Positions 1 to 7,275 of a stretch of DNA of 14,680 nucleotides are shown one piece after another. The stretch's first letter is position 1, and each line of letters starts with the position of its first letter. Position numbers and translations under genes: made by a program. The notes under the pieces are model-generated. The model ran no database searches and had not been told where the DNA came from. It saw nothing but the letters and a program-made list of their open reading frames with translations. This stretch comes from Holosporaceae bacterium (GTDB taxonomy: Bacteria > Pseudomonadota > Alphaproteobacteria > UBA3830): NCBI GenBank assembly GCA_031258475.1, contig JAIRMS010000042.1, positions 1 through 14,680 on the forward strand, read 5' to 3'.

Positions 1-105
1 GAGAAGTTCTACCTACACTTGAAGGAGACTGAATGGCGCTTCAATCATGGACATGAAAATATTTATAAATTATTGTTAAATAGACTGAGAAAATCCCCGC
101 TCTAA
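1..105 (+). CDS. IS1595-family transposase, C-terminal fragment (cut by window edge)
   Basis: The frame open from base 1 encodes 34 residues and ends in TAA at 103-105. It reads EKFYLHLKETEWRFNHGHEN, then a leucine-rich segment, and ends RKSPL. From memory of the family, this matches the extreme C-terminus of IS1595-type DDE transposases, where a 'LHLKE.E.RFNHR' block is followed by a 'YKLLL..LR.NPL' ending. The catalytic core lies outside the window, so it cannot be said whether the element is intact. The last 30 bases overlap, on the opposite strand, the end of the 175-residue gene at 76-603, so the IS end seems to run into that gene. No terminal inverted repeat or target duplication could be identified. 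Family assignment is fairly sure; activity is unknown. Confidence 0.72.
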   Translation, partial: EKFYLHLKETEWRFNHGHENIYKLLLNRLRKSPL

Positions 106-603
106 TCTACTCTTGAACCAAAGATTTTCCGTGAATCTCTTAGTCGAGCCAGACGACAGTTCGCTAAGATCAAACAAAAGTTCCTTCGCCGTTCGACATA
201 AATCTTCTCCAGAGGATTGATCAATATTTTCTATGTTTTGAAAGACATTTTGCGGGTATTTTCCGCTGTCTTTTAATCTGCGAACATACGCCATCAGCGA
301 AGGATATGAGATATCGATAACTCTTCTTTCGTCTAATTCTGTATATCCCAATTCTTTTTCTAAAATTTGAACGACCAATCTGATTTTTTCGCCATCTCTC
401 AGATATGCTTGCATCTTTTCTCCATTCGATGGCAGACTCTGGATATCCTCCGTGTAAAGACTGTCAAAGTTGGGAGGATCGGAAGGAGTCGCCGCCGTCC
501 GTCCATGCGGAGGGAATACGAGAGGAAAAGAACTAGTTCGCTGTAGTACGCTATTAACAAAACAGCTACACAGCAGACCGATGCATATTATAAGCCACTT
601 CAT
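76..603 (-). CDS. Hypothetical exported protein, 175 aa, possible lipoprotein
   Basis: I do not recognise this protein. It begins MKWLIICIGLLCSCFVNS, a short charged start followed by a hydrophobic stretch, so Sec export is likely. Cys14 in the context LCSC could act as a poor lipobox (Cys at -2 is unusual); otherwise ordinary signal-peptidase cleavage is expected. Residues 20-60 are rich in Pro, Ser and Thr. Residues about 60-165 are charged and probably helical. The start at 603 is supported by GGAG placed 8 bases upstream. The last nine codons lie antisense to the IS1595-type transposase end, so the natural C-terminus may have been replaced when the element inserted. It is the last of three same-strand exported-protein genes, about 180 bases downstream of the glutamine-rich gene. 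Function unknown. Confidence 0.6.
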   Translation of the reverse strand: MKWLIICIGLLCSCFVNSVLQRTSSFPLVFPPHGRTAATPSDPPNFDSLYTEDIQSLPSNGEKMQAYLRDGEKIRLVVQILEKELGYTELDERRVIDISYPSLMAYVRRLKDSGKYPQNVFQNIENIDQSSGEDLCRTAKELLFDLSELSSGSTKRFTENLWFKSRLERGFSQSI

Positions 604-730
604 AACTCACTCTCCGAAATTGTCAATCAACTATAATGCAAATTCTTTAAAAAAAATGTAAAATTAACTGTGACAGAAATTCTATGTCCACATCGCATTT
701 TATTCGACGTTGTCAGGAAAATTTTTCATG

Positions 731-780
731 CGTAGGCCCAGTGGAAGGGCCTGACGTTGACTCTCTCCCCATCGGAGAGT
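731..780 (-). other. Two tandem hairpins downstream of the glutamine-rich gene
   Basis: Just after the stop codon of the minus-strand gene at 783 are two inverted repeats in series. The first pairs CTCTCC (763-768) with GGAGAG (774-779) around a 5-base loop. The second pairs AGGCCC (734-739) with GGGCCT (747-752) around a 7-base loop, and CGT/ACG extends it past one bulged base. No clean U-run follows, only a mixed A/T stretch near 720-730. They could act as a transcript 3' end, a stabiliser or a factor-dependent terminator. Confidence 0.45.
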
Positions 781-782
781 TA

Positions 783-1535
783 CTATTGCCCGTACTGCTG
801 CTGAAGAGCCGCGTTCTGATTATTTATCTCTTTCGCCGCCTCATTAGCCAGATCATTGCCCGATTGAGTCAACAACTGGACCGCTATATCATGGAACGGA
901 GTATTCGCCAATGTTGTTACAATTTGGTTTGTGATTACAGGAACCTCGCTAGAAATTCTCTGTAAATTTGCACTTGCAAGTACTGCAAGTAAATTGTTTA
1001 TCTGCTGTAGCGAAGTGTTATATACGGCTTCCAAAGCTGCAAATTGCTGTCTTTGCTGATCTAGCTGTTGTCTTTGCCCTTCCAGTTGCTGAATTTGCTG
1101 AGTTTGCTCCACTGCTGCCTGAGACTGCCCAGCTGCTACCTGAGTAGCACCGGCCTGTGCAATAGCATTTTCCTGCGCCACAATTGCGTTTTCCTGTGCT
1201 ATAACCTGCGATTCTTGTGCCCTGATAGCATTAACTTGCTCCGTAACTTTATCACGAAGCGTCATTGCTCCATTTTGAACGTTGGTGATCAGCGGCTGTA
1301 TTACCATATTATTCATTTTGTTCTGAGCCACAGTCGCTGCAACTGTCGCCGCCGTGCCGGCAAGGGCTTCAGCAGATTTAATCAGCTGACTATTCTTGTT
1401 TTTATCATAAATATTCTTTACACTGCTCGCTACACCGCTCGCTGCATTTTTTAGGTGAGAAAGAAGGCCAGCCCCAACGTCTCCGAACATCGTAACTCCA
1501 CTAAACACAGATAATATTTGGATCATTCTTTTCAT
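783..1535 (-). CDS. Hypothetical exported Gln/Ala-rich coiled-coil protein, 250 aa
   Basis: Function not recognised. The reading frame is open from an ATG at 1565, but the ATG at 1535 (protein start MKRMIQIL) follows a strong GGAGG with 5 bases between, so this start is preferred. The first ~22 residues look like a Sec signal peptide, perhaps cleaved after DVGA. Residues about 25-80 are Ala/Ser/Lys-rich. Residues about 85-170 form a long predicted coiled coil very rich in Gln (about 37 Gln in all), including two exact-phase heptads AQENAIV/AQENAIA. The C-terminal third is hydrophobic-helical and ends in QQQYGQ. There is no cysteine. Composition suggests a fibrous or oligomeric periplasmic or secreted protein; a phasin-like or effector role would be a guess. 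It lies between two other exported-protein genes on the same strand. Confidence 0.62.
   Translation of the reverse strand: MKRMIQILSVFSGVTMFGDVGAGLLSHLKNAASGVASSVKNIYDKNKNSQLIKSAEALAGTAATVAATVAQNKMNNMVIQPLITNVQNGAMTLRDKVTEQVNAIRAQESQVIAQENAIVAQENAIAQAGATQVAAGQSQAAVEQTQQIQQLEGQRQQLDQQRQQFAALEAVYNTSLQQINNLLAVLASANLQRISSEVPVITNQIVTTLANTPFHDIAVQLLTQSGNDLANEAAKEINNQNAALQQQYGQ
1158..1199 (-). repeat. 21-bp tandem duplication inside the glutamine-rich gene
   Basis: Two adjacent 21-base units (1179-1199 and 1158-1178) encode AQENAIV and AQENAIA. They differ mostly at third codon positions and in the last codon. This fits an old in-frame duplication of one coiled-coil heptad, kept under protein-level selection. 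Confidence 0.6.
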
Positions 1536-1568
1536 TGTTTCCTCCACTTTTTCCTTATTATGCAATGA

Positions 1569-1600
1569 AAAAATTAATTTTTCGTTAAAAAACGCTTTTT
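1569..1600 (+). other. AT-rich palindrome and small T-tailed hairpin between two exported-protein genes
   Basis: The 210-base gap between the glutamine-rich gene and the lipoprotein gene holds a perfect palindrome AAAAATTAATTTTT (1569-1582). Beside it is a 4-bp hairpin CGTT-AAAA-AACG (1583-1594) followed by C and six T on the plus strand. No plus-strand gene ends here. The gap also contains two CTGCAG sites (1623-1636) and a palindrome GGAATAATTCC (1735-1745) touching the lipoprotein stop codon. A promoter for the glutamine-rich gene must be near here, but no good -35/-10 pair stands out. Confidence 0.3.
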
Positions 1601-1745
1601 TAATCTCTGAGAGGTGAATTCCCTGCAGCTCTGCAGCGAAAAAAGAGCAGAAAGCAGAATACCCTGTCCGTTTGCGGTGGAGTTGTTTATTTGCTATGGA
1701 CTTCTTCGTTAATCCCTGAAAAAGGATATCTTTTGGAATAATTCC

Positions 1746-3152
1746 CTATCTTTTTAGATACACCTCTCGCATTTTTAAGATTCGCGCCCTATAGGACTCC
1801 CTGATTTCCTTTTGGGAATCTATGTAACAATCCGGAATAGAAAAGATTTTTTTGATTCCGATTTTTGTCATTTCTTTTATGGCGGCTATGTTTCGTAAAC
1901 TGCTTTCGTGCTCGTAACGGAGCTTATCCGGAGAATCGTCAGAAATGTTTTCATTCTGACACATTTTGTGTAGCCTCTCTGCCAGAATTGCCGAATTTCT
2001 CCAAAATTCATTTATTTGCGTAAGATAGGTATCATGCCATTCTTTGTACAGGAATCGCGCAGCGTTAGCTCGGAAATACGTCTGATATGCTAGTCGTACA
2101 GCCACTTTATCTACCTCTCTCTCGAAATCAACGAGTTTTGGATATTTTTCCGTAAGCGTGATCGCGGAATACCTGCTATGTGCATAAAAATTATTAAATT
2201 TTTCCTCTCTATACTGTTCCAGGTGGCTCTCATGATCGATTTTATCGGTCACGTCGTGCTGTATATCCACTATGCTGGATGCTAACGAAGTCATATAATT
2301 GGCTATGGATCCAACAATTTTTCGCAGTTCATTTTTATCTATTTTTTCTCTTTCAATTGCGCCTTTCACAACGTCGAATACAACAATCCCATCTTCGTTT
2401 TTTGTAGGCACTATTCCATAGATTGAAGGTGAAATGTGCGAAGTAAAAGCTCTTTCGTCTCTGTGATTTAACGGAGATTGATGCGATTCCAAAAATGAAT
2501 CGACCAAAATGCCCCTGTCTATGAAGCCAAATAACATGGACGTCAAAGAATCGTAGGTAGAGAATCTATTATAATCATCTTCGGTGATCGAGTGTATTTG
2601 CGAGTAAATTTCCCAGTAGTTATGTGATTGAATTCCATCTTCATAGTAGGAGTATGTCCATTCTTCTTTTGCATCATCTTTGGACTTGATAGATTTTAGG
2701 ATTTCCCGCGCTCTTTCCATGTAAGGAAGGTACTTTTTCCTACTGTCTGCCATTATTTCTGCGTAGGCTTTCTCCATCTCTCTGATCAGCGGAAGTACTT
2801 GTTTGTAATCCAATCTGAGACCTTTTAATGATTTTTCCAGATCGTCGAGAAGTTTTTTTAATCTCTTTGTTTCTTTCTCATCATGAAATTCTCTAATTTT
2901 ATCGAGCTCTTTGTTGAGCTTCCTATTATCTTTTCCAAAAAGTTCACAGGCGATTTTTACTATCTTCAGATTTCCTTCGTTACGCGTACGCCAATACTCT
3001 TTATAATAATTCAGGATGATATTCGCTATTCTGCGCATATCTTCAGTGATTACTACATCTCTGGAAATGAAACAATTTTCTCGATAACAGGCCTTTTTGC
3101 TTTCGCATCCTAGCAAGAACAGGCTCAATGTTCCAAATAAGATCTTCTTCAT
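1746..3152 (-). CDS. Hypothetical lipoprotein, 468 aa, helical
   Basis: Function not recognised. The frame extends four codons further upstream, but the ATG at 3152 (MKKILFGTLSLFLLGC) follows GGAGGAA with good spacing and gives a textbook type II signal peptide with lipobox LLGC. Cys16 would be lipidated, and Glu at +2 does not suggest inner-membrane retention. The mature chain is highly charged. Residues about 75-170 have Lys/Glu/Leu heptads and look like coiled coil. The middle (about 170-270) is richer in Tyr, Ser, His and Asp, and the C-terminal half is again mostly helical. The start codon is only 15 bases from the end of the CCA of tRNA-Arg, so the two are probably on one transcript. 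It is the first of three exported-protein genes running toward the IS remnant. A surface or periplasmic host-interaction role is only a guess. Confidence 0.68.
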   Translation of the reverse strand: MKKILFGTLSLFLLGCESKKACYRENCFISRDVVITEDMRRIANIILNYYKEYWRTRNEGNLKIVKIACELFGKDNRKLNKELDKIREFHDEKETKRLKKLLDDLEKSLKGLRLDYKQVLPLIREMEKAYAEIMADSRKKYLPYMERAREILKSIKSKDDAKEEWTYSYYEDGIQSHNYWEIYSQIHSITEDDYNRFSTYDSLTSMLFGFIDRGILVDSFLESHQSPLNHRDERAFTSHISPSIYGIVPTKNEDGIVVFDVVKGAIEREKIDKNELRKIVGSIANYMTSLASSIVDIQHDVTDKIDHESHLEQYREEKFNNFYAHSRYSAITLTEKYPKLVDFEREVDKVAVRLAYQTYFRANAARFLYKEWHDTYLTQINEFWRNSAILAERLHKMCQNENISDDSPDKLRYEHESSLRNIAAIKEMTKIGIKKIFSIPDCYIDSQKEIRESYRARILKMREVYLKR

Positions 3153-3167
3153 AACTTCCTCCACCGA

Positions 3168-3244
3168 TGGTGCGTCCGGAGGGATTTGAACCCCCGGCCT
3201 TCTCCTCCGGAGGGAGACGCTCTATCCAGCTGAGCTACGGACGC
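3168..3244 (-). tRNA. tRNA-Arg (anticodon CCG)
   Basis: On the minus strand the acceptor stem GCGTCCG pairs with CGGACGC, followed by discriminator A and an encoded CCA (3168-3170). The D arm is GCTC/GAGC. The anticodon stem TCTCC/GGAGA encloses loop CTCCGGA, giving anticodon CCG for the Arg codon CGG. The T arm is GGGGG-TTCAAAT-CCCTC. All cloverleaf parts are present. The 3' side faces the exported-protein block, and the lipoprotein gene starts 15 bases after CCA. Confidence 0.96.
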
Positions 3245-3279
3245 ATAAACTAACGCCGCTGATTATTACACTTATCCGT

Positions 3280-3307
3280 AATAAAAAATAGAACTTTTTA
3301 AAAGTTC
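3280..3307 (-). terminator. Probable Rho-independent terminator of the MFS gene
   Basis: The palindrome at 3291-3307 folds on the minus strand as GAACTT-TTAAA-AAGTTC and is followed by TATTTTTTATT. It lies about 33 bases after the stop codon of the MFS gene and before the tRNA-Arg gene. The stem is AT-rich and so weak, but the position and T-run fit termination between these two units. Confidence 0.45.
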
Positions 3308-3339
3308 AAAACATCTGCATGGGCGCCAAACCCGAAGGT

Positions 3340-4611
3340 CTAGGAGTTCTGTGATTCCATTCCAATCGTTTCTTTTACAAACATCGACAGAATATAGGCA
3401 ACCACCAGGCAAATCGGCAGTGTCAGAATTGCCTTTTGATAGCTTGAAATTTCATAGATGCGCAGCTCCTGTTCCGATACAATTCCGGTCCAAAAAAAAT
3501 CGAGCAGGACGCCGAGAATTGGCTGAAACACCGATCCAGCCAGCATAACCAGCCCATTGGCAAACGCAATGGCGGTTCCGGCGTTTTTACTGGATTCACT
3601 ATTTTTTGCGCAGGTGAACACCAGAACTTCGGCGGCCGTCAAAACTCCTATGAAAAACACGATGACGAAAGACAGAAGCATATTCTTTACGTATATCAAT
3701 GGAACAAACAGCAACGCAACGCAGACTATCGAAAAACGTATGGTCTTCATGTATCCGTTCACTTCTTTGGCTATCATCGCCACAGGAATACTACCAATTG
3801 CAAATCCGATGAAAAGTACCGAAGAAGCGAGAGAGGCTGTTTCGTTGTTAATGCCATATTTCGCCATGAAAAACGGAACCGACCACAATTCAGAAAACAC
3901 TGAAACTGGAAGATACATAAATCCTCCAACCAATCCCACCAATATAATTTGCCTATTTTTCACGACCTTATTAAATATGGACATGAAAGATCTTTCGATA
4001 TTTGCGTGTTCGGGAAGTCTCATAACCTCTGGAATCAACGAAAACGCCGATATGGCTATGATCGCTCCTCCGGCTGCTAGAAAAAATATCGTTTCTCTCC
4101 ATCCGATGGAGTTTACGGACCTCGCTACTGGAAATCCTCCGCTGAGAGCCCCCAAAGTCCCCATCATATTAGTTATGCCGGCGAATATTGCGAAATATTT
4201 AATCGGAAACACCATCGATGCAACTTGCAGGCATGATATAAACGCGCAGGCCGCTCCGGCTCCCACCAGACAACGACCAAATTGGGCAACGTACACATTG
4301 GCAGTCAAAGCGAACAAAATCGATCCCAGTGTCGACATAATCACCGAGGAACCTATAAGATTTCTCGGTCCAAGTTTATCCAGAATCAGTCCGCATGGAA
4401 CTTGTAAAAGCGTGTAGGAGTAGTAAAAAAACGAAATCATAACGCCCAATGTTCCGGTCGTTATGTTGTAATGAGCCATGAGATCGTCTGTCATTACGCT
4501 GGGCGAAACTCTCAGAATCACCTCGTATAGATAAAATACGTTGGCGATTACCCAGGTAATCCAAGGATTATTACTCATGGATGCTTTTGGGAACACGAAA
4601 TTTTCTCTCAT
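3340..4611 (-). CDS. Major facilitator superfamily transporter, 423 aa
   Basis: An inner-membrane secondary carrier of the MFS. About twelve hydrophobic segments are visible, with a longer charged loop near residues 193-218 between the two six-helix halves. The cytoplasmic motif A after helix 2 is clear as GLILDKLGPR (about residues 75-84). The N-terminal part (FYLYEVILRVSPSVMTDDLM, then SFFYYSYTLLQVPCG) resembles a carrier group seen often in Legionella, Coxiella and Rickettsiales-type bacteria, some members of which import amino acids or nucleosides. The substrate here cannot be read from sequence. The ATG at 4611 lacks a strong Shine-Dalgarno; the next ATG (residue 12) has none either, so the longer form is kept. 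The gene is divergent from murG and has its own promoter. Confidence 0.88.
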   Translation of the reverse strand: MRENFVFPKASMSNNPWITWVIANVFYLYEVILRVSPSVMTDDLMAHYNITTGTLGVMISFFYYSYTLLQVPCGLILDKLGPRNLIGSSVIMSTLGSILFALTANVYVAQFGRCLVGAGAACAFISCLQVASMVFPIKYFAIFAGITNMMGTLGALSGGFPVARSVNSIGWRETIFFLAAGGAIIAISAFSLIPEVMRLPEHANIERSFMSIFNKVVKNRQIILVGLVGGFMYLPVSVFSELWSVPFFMAKYGINNETASLASSVLFIGFAIGSIPVAMIAKEVNGYMKTIRFSIVCVALLFVPLIYVKNMLLSFVIVFFIGVLTAAEVLVFTCAKNSESSKNAGTAIAFANGLVMLAGSVFQPILGVLLDFFWTGIVSEQELRIYEISSYQKAILTLPICLVVAYILSMFVKETIGMESQNS

Positions 4612-4634
4612 TATTTTAATGTAAAGCTCGAGTC

Positions 4635-4663
4635 ATGGTATCCAAACTTAAAAACTGTGTCAA
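4635..4663 (-). promoter_or_regulatory. Sigma-70-type promoter for the MFS transporter
   Basis: On the minus strand a perfect -35 box TTGACA (4658-4663) is followed by a 17-base spacer and a -10 box TACCAT (4635-4640, 4 of 6 matches). Transcription would begin near 4628, leaving a leader of about 17 bases before the ATG at 4611. Confidence 0.6.
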
Positions 4664-4687
4664 TATCTGTCGAAAGATGGAGATTGT

Positions 4688-4702
4688 TCCATAATTTATG
4701 GA
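4688..4702. promoter_or_regulatory. 15-base palindrome between murG and the MFS gene (candidate operator)
   Basis: TCCATAATTTATGGA is a perfect inverted repeat around a central T. It lies in the divergent intergenic region, about 25 bases upstream of the MFS -35 box and about 85 bases before the murG start. Its shape suits a dimeric repressor or activator acting on one or both genes. Regulator unknown. Confidence 0.4.
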
Positions 4703-4786
4703 GAAATCCTTGCCGTTGCTCTCTGGACACGGAATTCTAATTTAATTAGACTTTTGTCGGGATCGCATTTGTGGAGCGTTTTCAAA

Positions 4787-5830
4787 GTGAAGAGAAATGA
4801 AAATCTCAGAGTAATTATATGCGCTGGTGGTAGCGGCGGTCACATATTTCCTGCCTGCGCTCTGTTTAAAGCGATGCAAAAAAAGGGACATGACGTAACA
4901 ATTATAACCGATGCCAGGGGGAATGTTTTTAGCGGTGATATTCCTAAAAAGATCGTTCTGGATACTATTAAATTTTCGTGTAAAAATTTCCTCGGAATAG
5001 TTTATTATTTCATTGTAACGTTTTTCAGGTTTTGTAAAATTTGGTTTGCCAGACACCAGGACATCGTCATCGGATTTGGTGGAGCTTTTACCGTTATTCC
5101 TCTGATCGTATCAAAGGTTTTTGGATCCAAAATCGTCATATATGAGCAAAATTCCATAGTTGGAAAAGCAAACAAGTTCCTCGAAAAATTCGCCAATCTA
5201 AAATTGGCGTCGTTTAAATTGGACGAAAGTTGGAAAGAAGTTTTGGCTCCGGTGCGGGATGATTTCCTGAAAAATATTCCCTACGAATGCGATGAAATTA
5301 TAAAAATTCTCGTCATTGGCGGTAGTCAGGGAGCTGCGTCTTTCTCGAATATAGTGCCGAAAGCTTTGGCAAAGCTCAGCCGTCAGGAAATTAAAAACAT
5401 AGAGATAACGCAGCAGGTGGCCCACGGAAATATTGATGAATTGAAACAGGTTTATGAAAATCTCGGAGTGAAATCTACCCTGAAACGCTTCGTTCACGGA
5501 GTCGCGGATGCGATGTTCGAATCTCAATTGGTGATTTGTAGGTCTGGAGCGTCAACTTTGTCGGAATTATCCGCCACGGGACGTCCAGCTATTCTGATTC
5601 CATATCCAGAAGCGACGGATAACCATCAGTTTCACAACGCCATGTACTACAGGGACAAAAAAGCCGCCTGGGTAATCGAAGAAAGCGATGAAGTTGTGGA
5701 AGAATTGGGGAAAATACTTAGGCAGATTCTACAAAAGAGGGAATTGCTAAAAACCGCATCATTTCATATGATAAACAGCTCTGTCGGCCGCGCCACGGAC
5801 AGTTTTATGGAATTAATTGAGAGTATTTAA
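4787..5830 (+). CDS. murG: UDP-GlcNAc:undecaprenyl-pyrophosphoryl-MurNAc-pentapeptide GlcNAc transferase
   Basis: MurG adds GlcNAc from UDP-GlcNAc to lipid I, making lipid II at the cytoplasmic face of the inner membrane. The N-terminal GT-B half has the glycine loop AGGSGGH (residues 13-19). The second half has GGSQGA, then the acceptor/donor region with CRSGASTLSELSATGRPAIL and PYPEATDNHQ. With the chosen start the length is 347 residues, close to the family norm. The frame is open from a TTG at 4754, but that has no Shine-Dalgarno. The GTG at 4787 is preceded by GGAG (10 bases away) and places the glycine loop at the usual distance from the N-terminus. It is the first gene of the cluster, 20 bases ahead of murC. 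The usual upstream partners (mraY, murD, ftsW) are not present. Confidence 0.94.
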   Translation: MKRNENLRVIICAGGSGGHIFPACALFKAMQKKGHDVTIITDARGNVFSGDIPKKIVLDTIKFSCKNFLGIVYYFIVTFFRFCKIWFARHQDIVIGFGGAFTVIPLIVSKVFGSKIVIYEQNSIVGKANKFLEKFANLKLASFKLDESWKEVLAPVRDDFLKNIPYECDEIIKILVIGGSQGAASFSNIVPKALAKLSRQEIKNIEITQQVAHGNIDELKQVYENLGVKSTLKRFVHGVADAMFESQLVICRSGASTLSELSATGRPAILIPYPEATDNHQFHNAMYYRDKKAAWVIEESDEVVEELGKILRQILQKRELLKTASFHMINSSVGRATDSFMELIESI

Positions 5831-5850
5831 TCTTTAGAGGACTTTAAAAG

Positions 5851-7275
5851 GTGAAAAGATTTCCGATTAACACAGGAACGATGCACTTTGTCGGAATCGG
5901 CGGCATTGGAATGAGTGGAATCGCCGACGTTCTTGTTAATCTGGGATACAAAATTAGCGGAAGCGACCTAAAAGAAAATACCATGACGGCCAAATTGGCC
6001 AGAAAGGGAATCAACGTAACAATAGGGCACAGAGCCGAAAACGTTCACGGAGCGTCTGTGGTTGTGGTGTCCTCGGCCGTATCGAATGATAATCCGGAAA
6101 TTTTGGAAGCGCGAAATCTGGGAATTCCCGTCATCAAAAGGGCTGAAATGCTTGCGGAACTCATGAAAATGAAGCAATCCATCGCCATTGCTGGGACCCA
6201 TGGAAAGACGACTACGACTTCCATGGCGGCTGCCATACTGGACCAGGCTGGTTTGGATCCCACGATCATAAACGGAGGGCTGATAAACGCCTACGACAGC
6301 AATGCTCGACTTGGATCTGGAGATTGGATAGTGGTAGAAGCAGATGAATCGGACGGATCGTTCGTAAAGCTGATTTCAACGATCGCAGTCGTCACGAATA
6401 TTGATTTTGATCACATCAATAATTTTGCGAGTTTCGCGGAGCTGAGCGAGTTGTTCGCCAGATTCATCGAAAATATTCCATTTTACGGAGCGGTGATTCT
6501 GTGCGTAGACCACCCGGAAGTACAGAAAATTGCTAAAAAAATACTGGATCGGCGGGTAATCACCTATGGTTTTTCAGAGGATGCCGACGTTTCCTGCAAA
6601 AATATGTCACTCTCCAAACATGGGGCGGAATTTGACGTGGTTTTTTCCGAAGATATCGTGCAAAAGCATGGTCTTTCAAATGATAGATGGAAAAATTTCA
6701 CTCTAAATATGTTTGGAGCGCATAACGTTCAAAACGCTCTGGCCGTCATTTCCATAGGATTGGAATTGGGCATATCCGAAGAGAACATAAGGGTCGCTCT
6801 CGGATCGTTTATGGGAGTTAAAAGGAGATTCACGACCGTTGCCGAAGTCAACGGTATAAAAATCATAGACGATTATGCGCACCATCCAGTTGAAATTGAC
6901 GTCGTTCTCAGGGCGGCGAAAAGCGTATGCGACGGAAAAATATTCGCGGTCATACAGCCTCATAGGCATACGCGTTTGCGTAATTTCCTCGCTGACTTTG
7001 CGAAGGTTTTAGAGCAAAGCGACCGGGTTTTTGTTACGCCGATTTATTCGGCGGGTGAAAACAACAACGGCGTAGATCATTTTTCTCTTCTGGATCTTTT
7101 GCAGAAAAATGGAGCCGTTCAAGCTGATTTTGTGCAGGATTTACCTGCTCTAATAGATAAAATCAAAAACGAAGCGCGGCCAGGAGATTTCGTTATCTTC
7201 ATGGGCGCCGGCGACGTTACCCAATGGGCCTATGGATTCGCCGACAGATTCTTGAATGAAAACGGAAAGCGGTGA
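5851..7275 (+). CDS. murC: UDP-N-acetylmuramate--L-alanine ligase
   Basis: MurC is the cytoplasmic ATP-dependent ligase that adds L-Ala to UDP-MurNAc, the first peptide step of peptidoglycan precursor synthesis. The Rossmann start HFVGIGGIGMSG (residues 12-23) binds the UDP-sugar. The ATP P-loop is GTHGKTTTT (115-123). VVEADESDGSF supplies Mg/substrate contacts, and DDYAHHPVEI followed by QPHRHTR marks the C-terminal ligase domain. The length, 474 residues, is normal. GTG at 5851 is chosen because AGAGG lies 10 bases upstream and alphaproteobacterial MurC usually has about ten residues before HFVGIGG. The stop TGA overlaps the murB ATG by one base (TGATG), so the two genes are translationally coupled. 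Confidence 0.96.
   Translation: MKRFPINTGTMHFVGIGGIGMSGIADVLVNLGYKISGSDLKENTMTAKLARKGINVTIGHRAENVHGASVVVVSSAVSNDNPEILEARNLGIPVIKRAEMLAELMKMKQSIAIAGTHGKTTTTSMAAAILDQAGLDPTIINGGLINAYDSNARLGSGDWIVVEADESDGSFVKLISTIAVVTNIDFDHINNFASFAELSELFARFIENIPFYGAVILCVDHPEVQKIAKKILDRRVITYGFSEDADVSCKNMSLSKHGAEFDVVFSEDIVQKHGLSNDRWKNFTLNMFGAHNVQNALAVISIGLELGISEENIRVALGSFMGVKRRFTTVAEVNGIKIIDDYAHHPVEIDVVLRAAKSVCDGKIFAVIQPHRHTRLRNFLADFAKVLEQSDRVFVTPIYSAGENNNGVDHFSLLDLLQKNGAVQADFVQDLPALIDKIKNEARPGDFVIFMGAGDVTQWAYGFADRFLNENGKR

Noticed and set aside
684..1454. Plus-strand open frames over the glutamine-rich gene (684-965 and 1068-1454)
   Set aside because: Leu/Cys-rich translations are the expected antisense shadow of a Gln/Ala-rich frame. 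No ribosome site fits.
1620..1660. CTGCAG repeats and GCTCT/AGAGC pairing as a terminator
   Set aside because: The loop is long, pairing is short and the T-rich run is inside rather than after the stem.
3168..3195. tRNA-Arg 3' end as an integration attachment site
   Set aside because: No second copy of the tRNA 3' segment was found in 1-3167, and no integrase gene is in the window, so an att pair cannot be claimed.
3557..4417. Long plus-strand open frame of 286 codons
   Set aside because: It is antisense to the clear MFS gene, has no family pattern and no Shine-Dalgarno. It is open only because of the codon usage of the real gene.
4754..4786. Upstream TTG start for murG
   Set aside because: No Shine-Dalgarno within reach; the GTG at 4787 has GGAG and gives the family-typical N-terminus.
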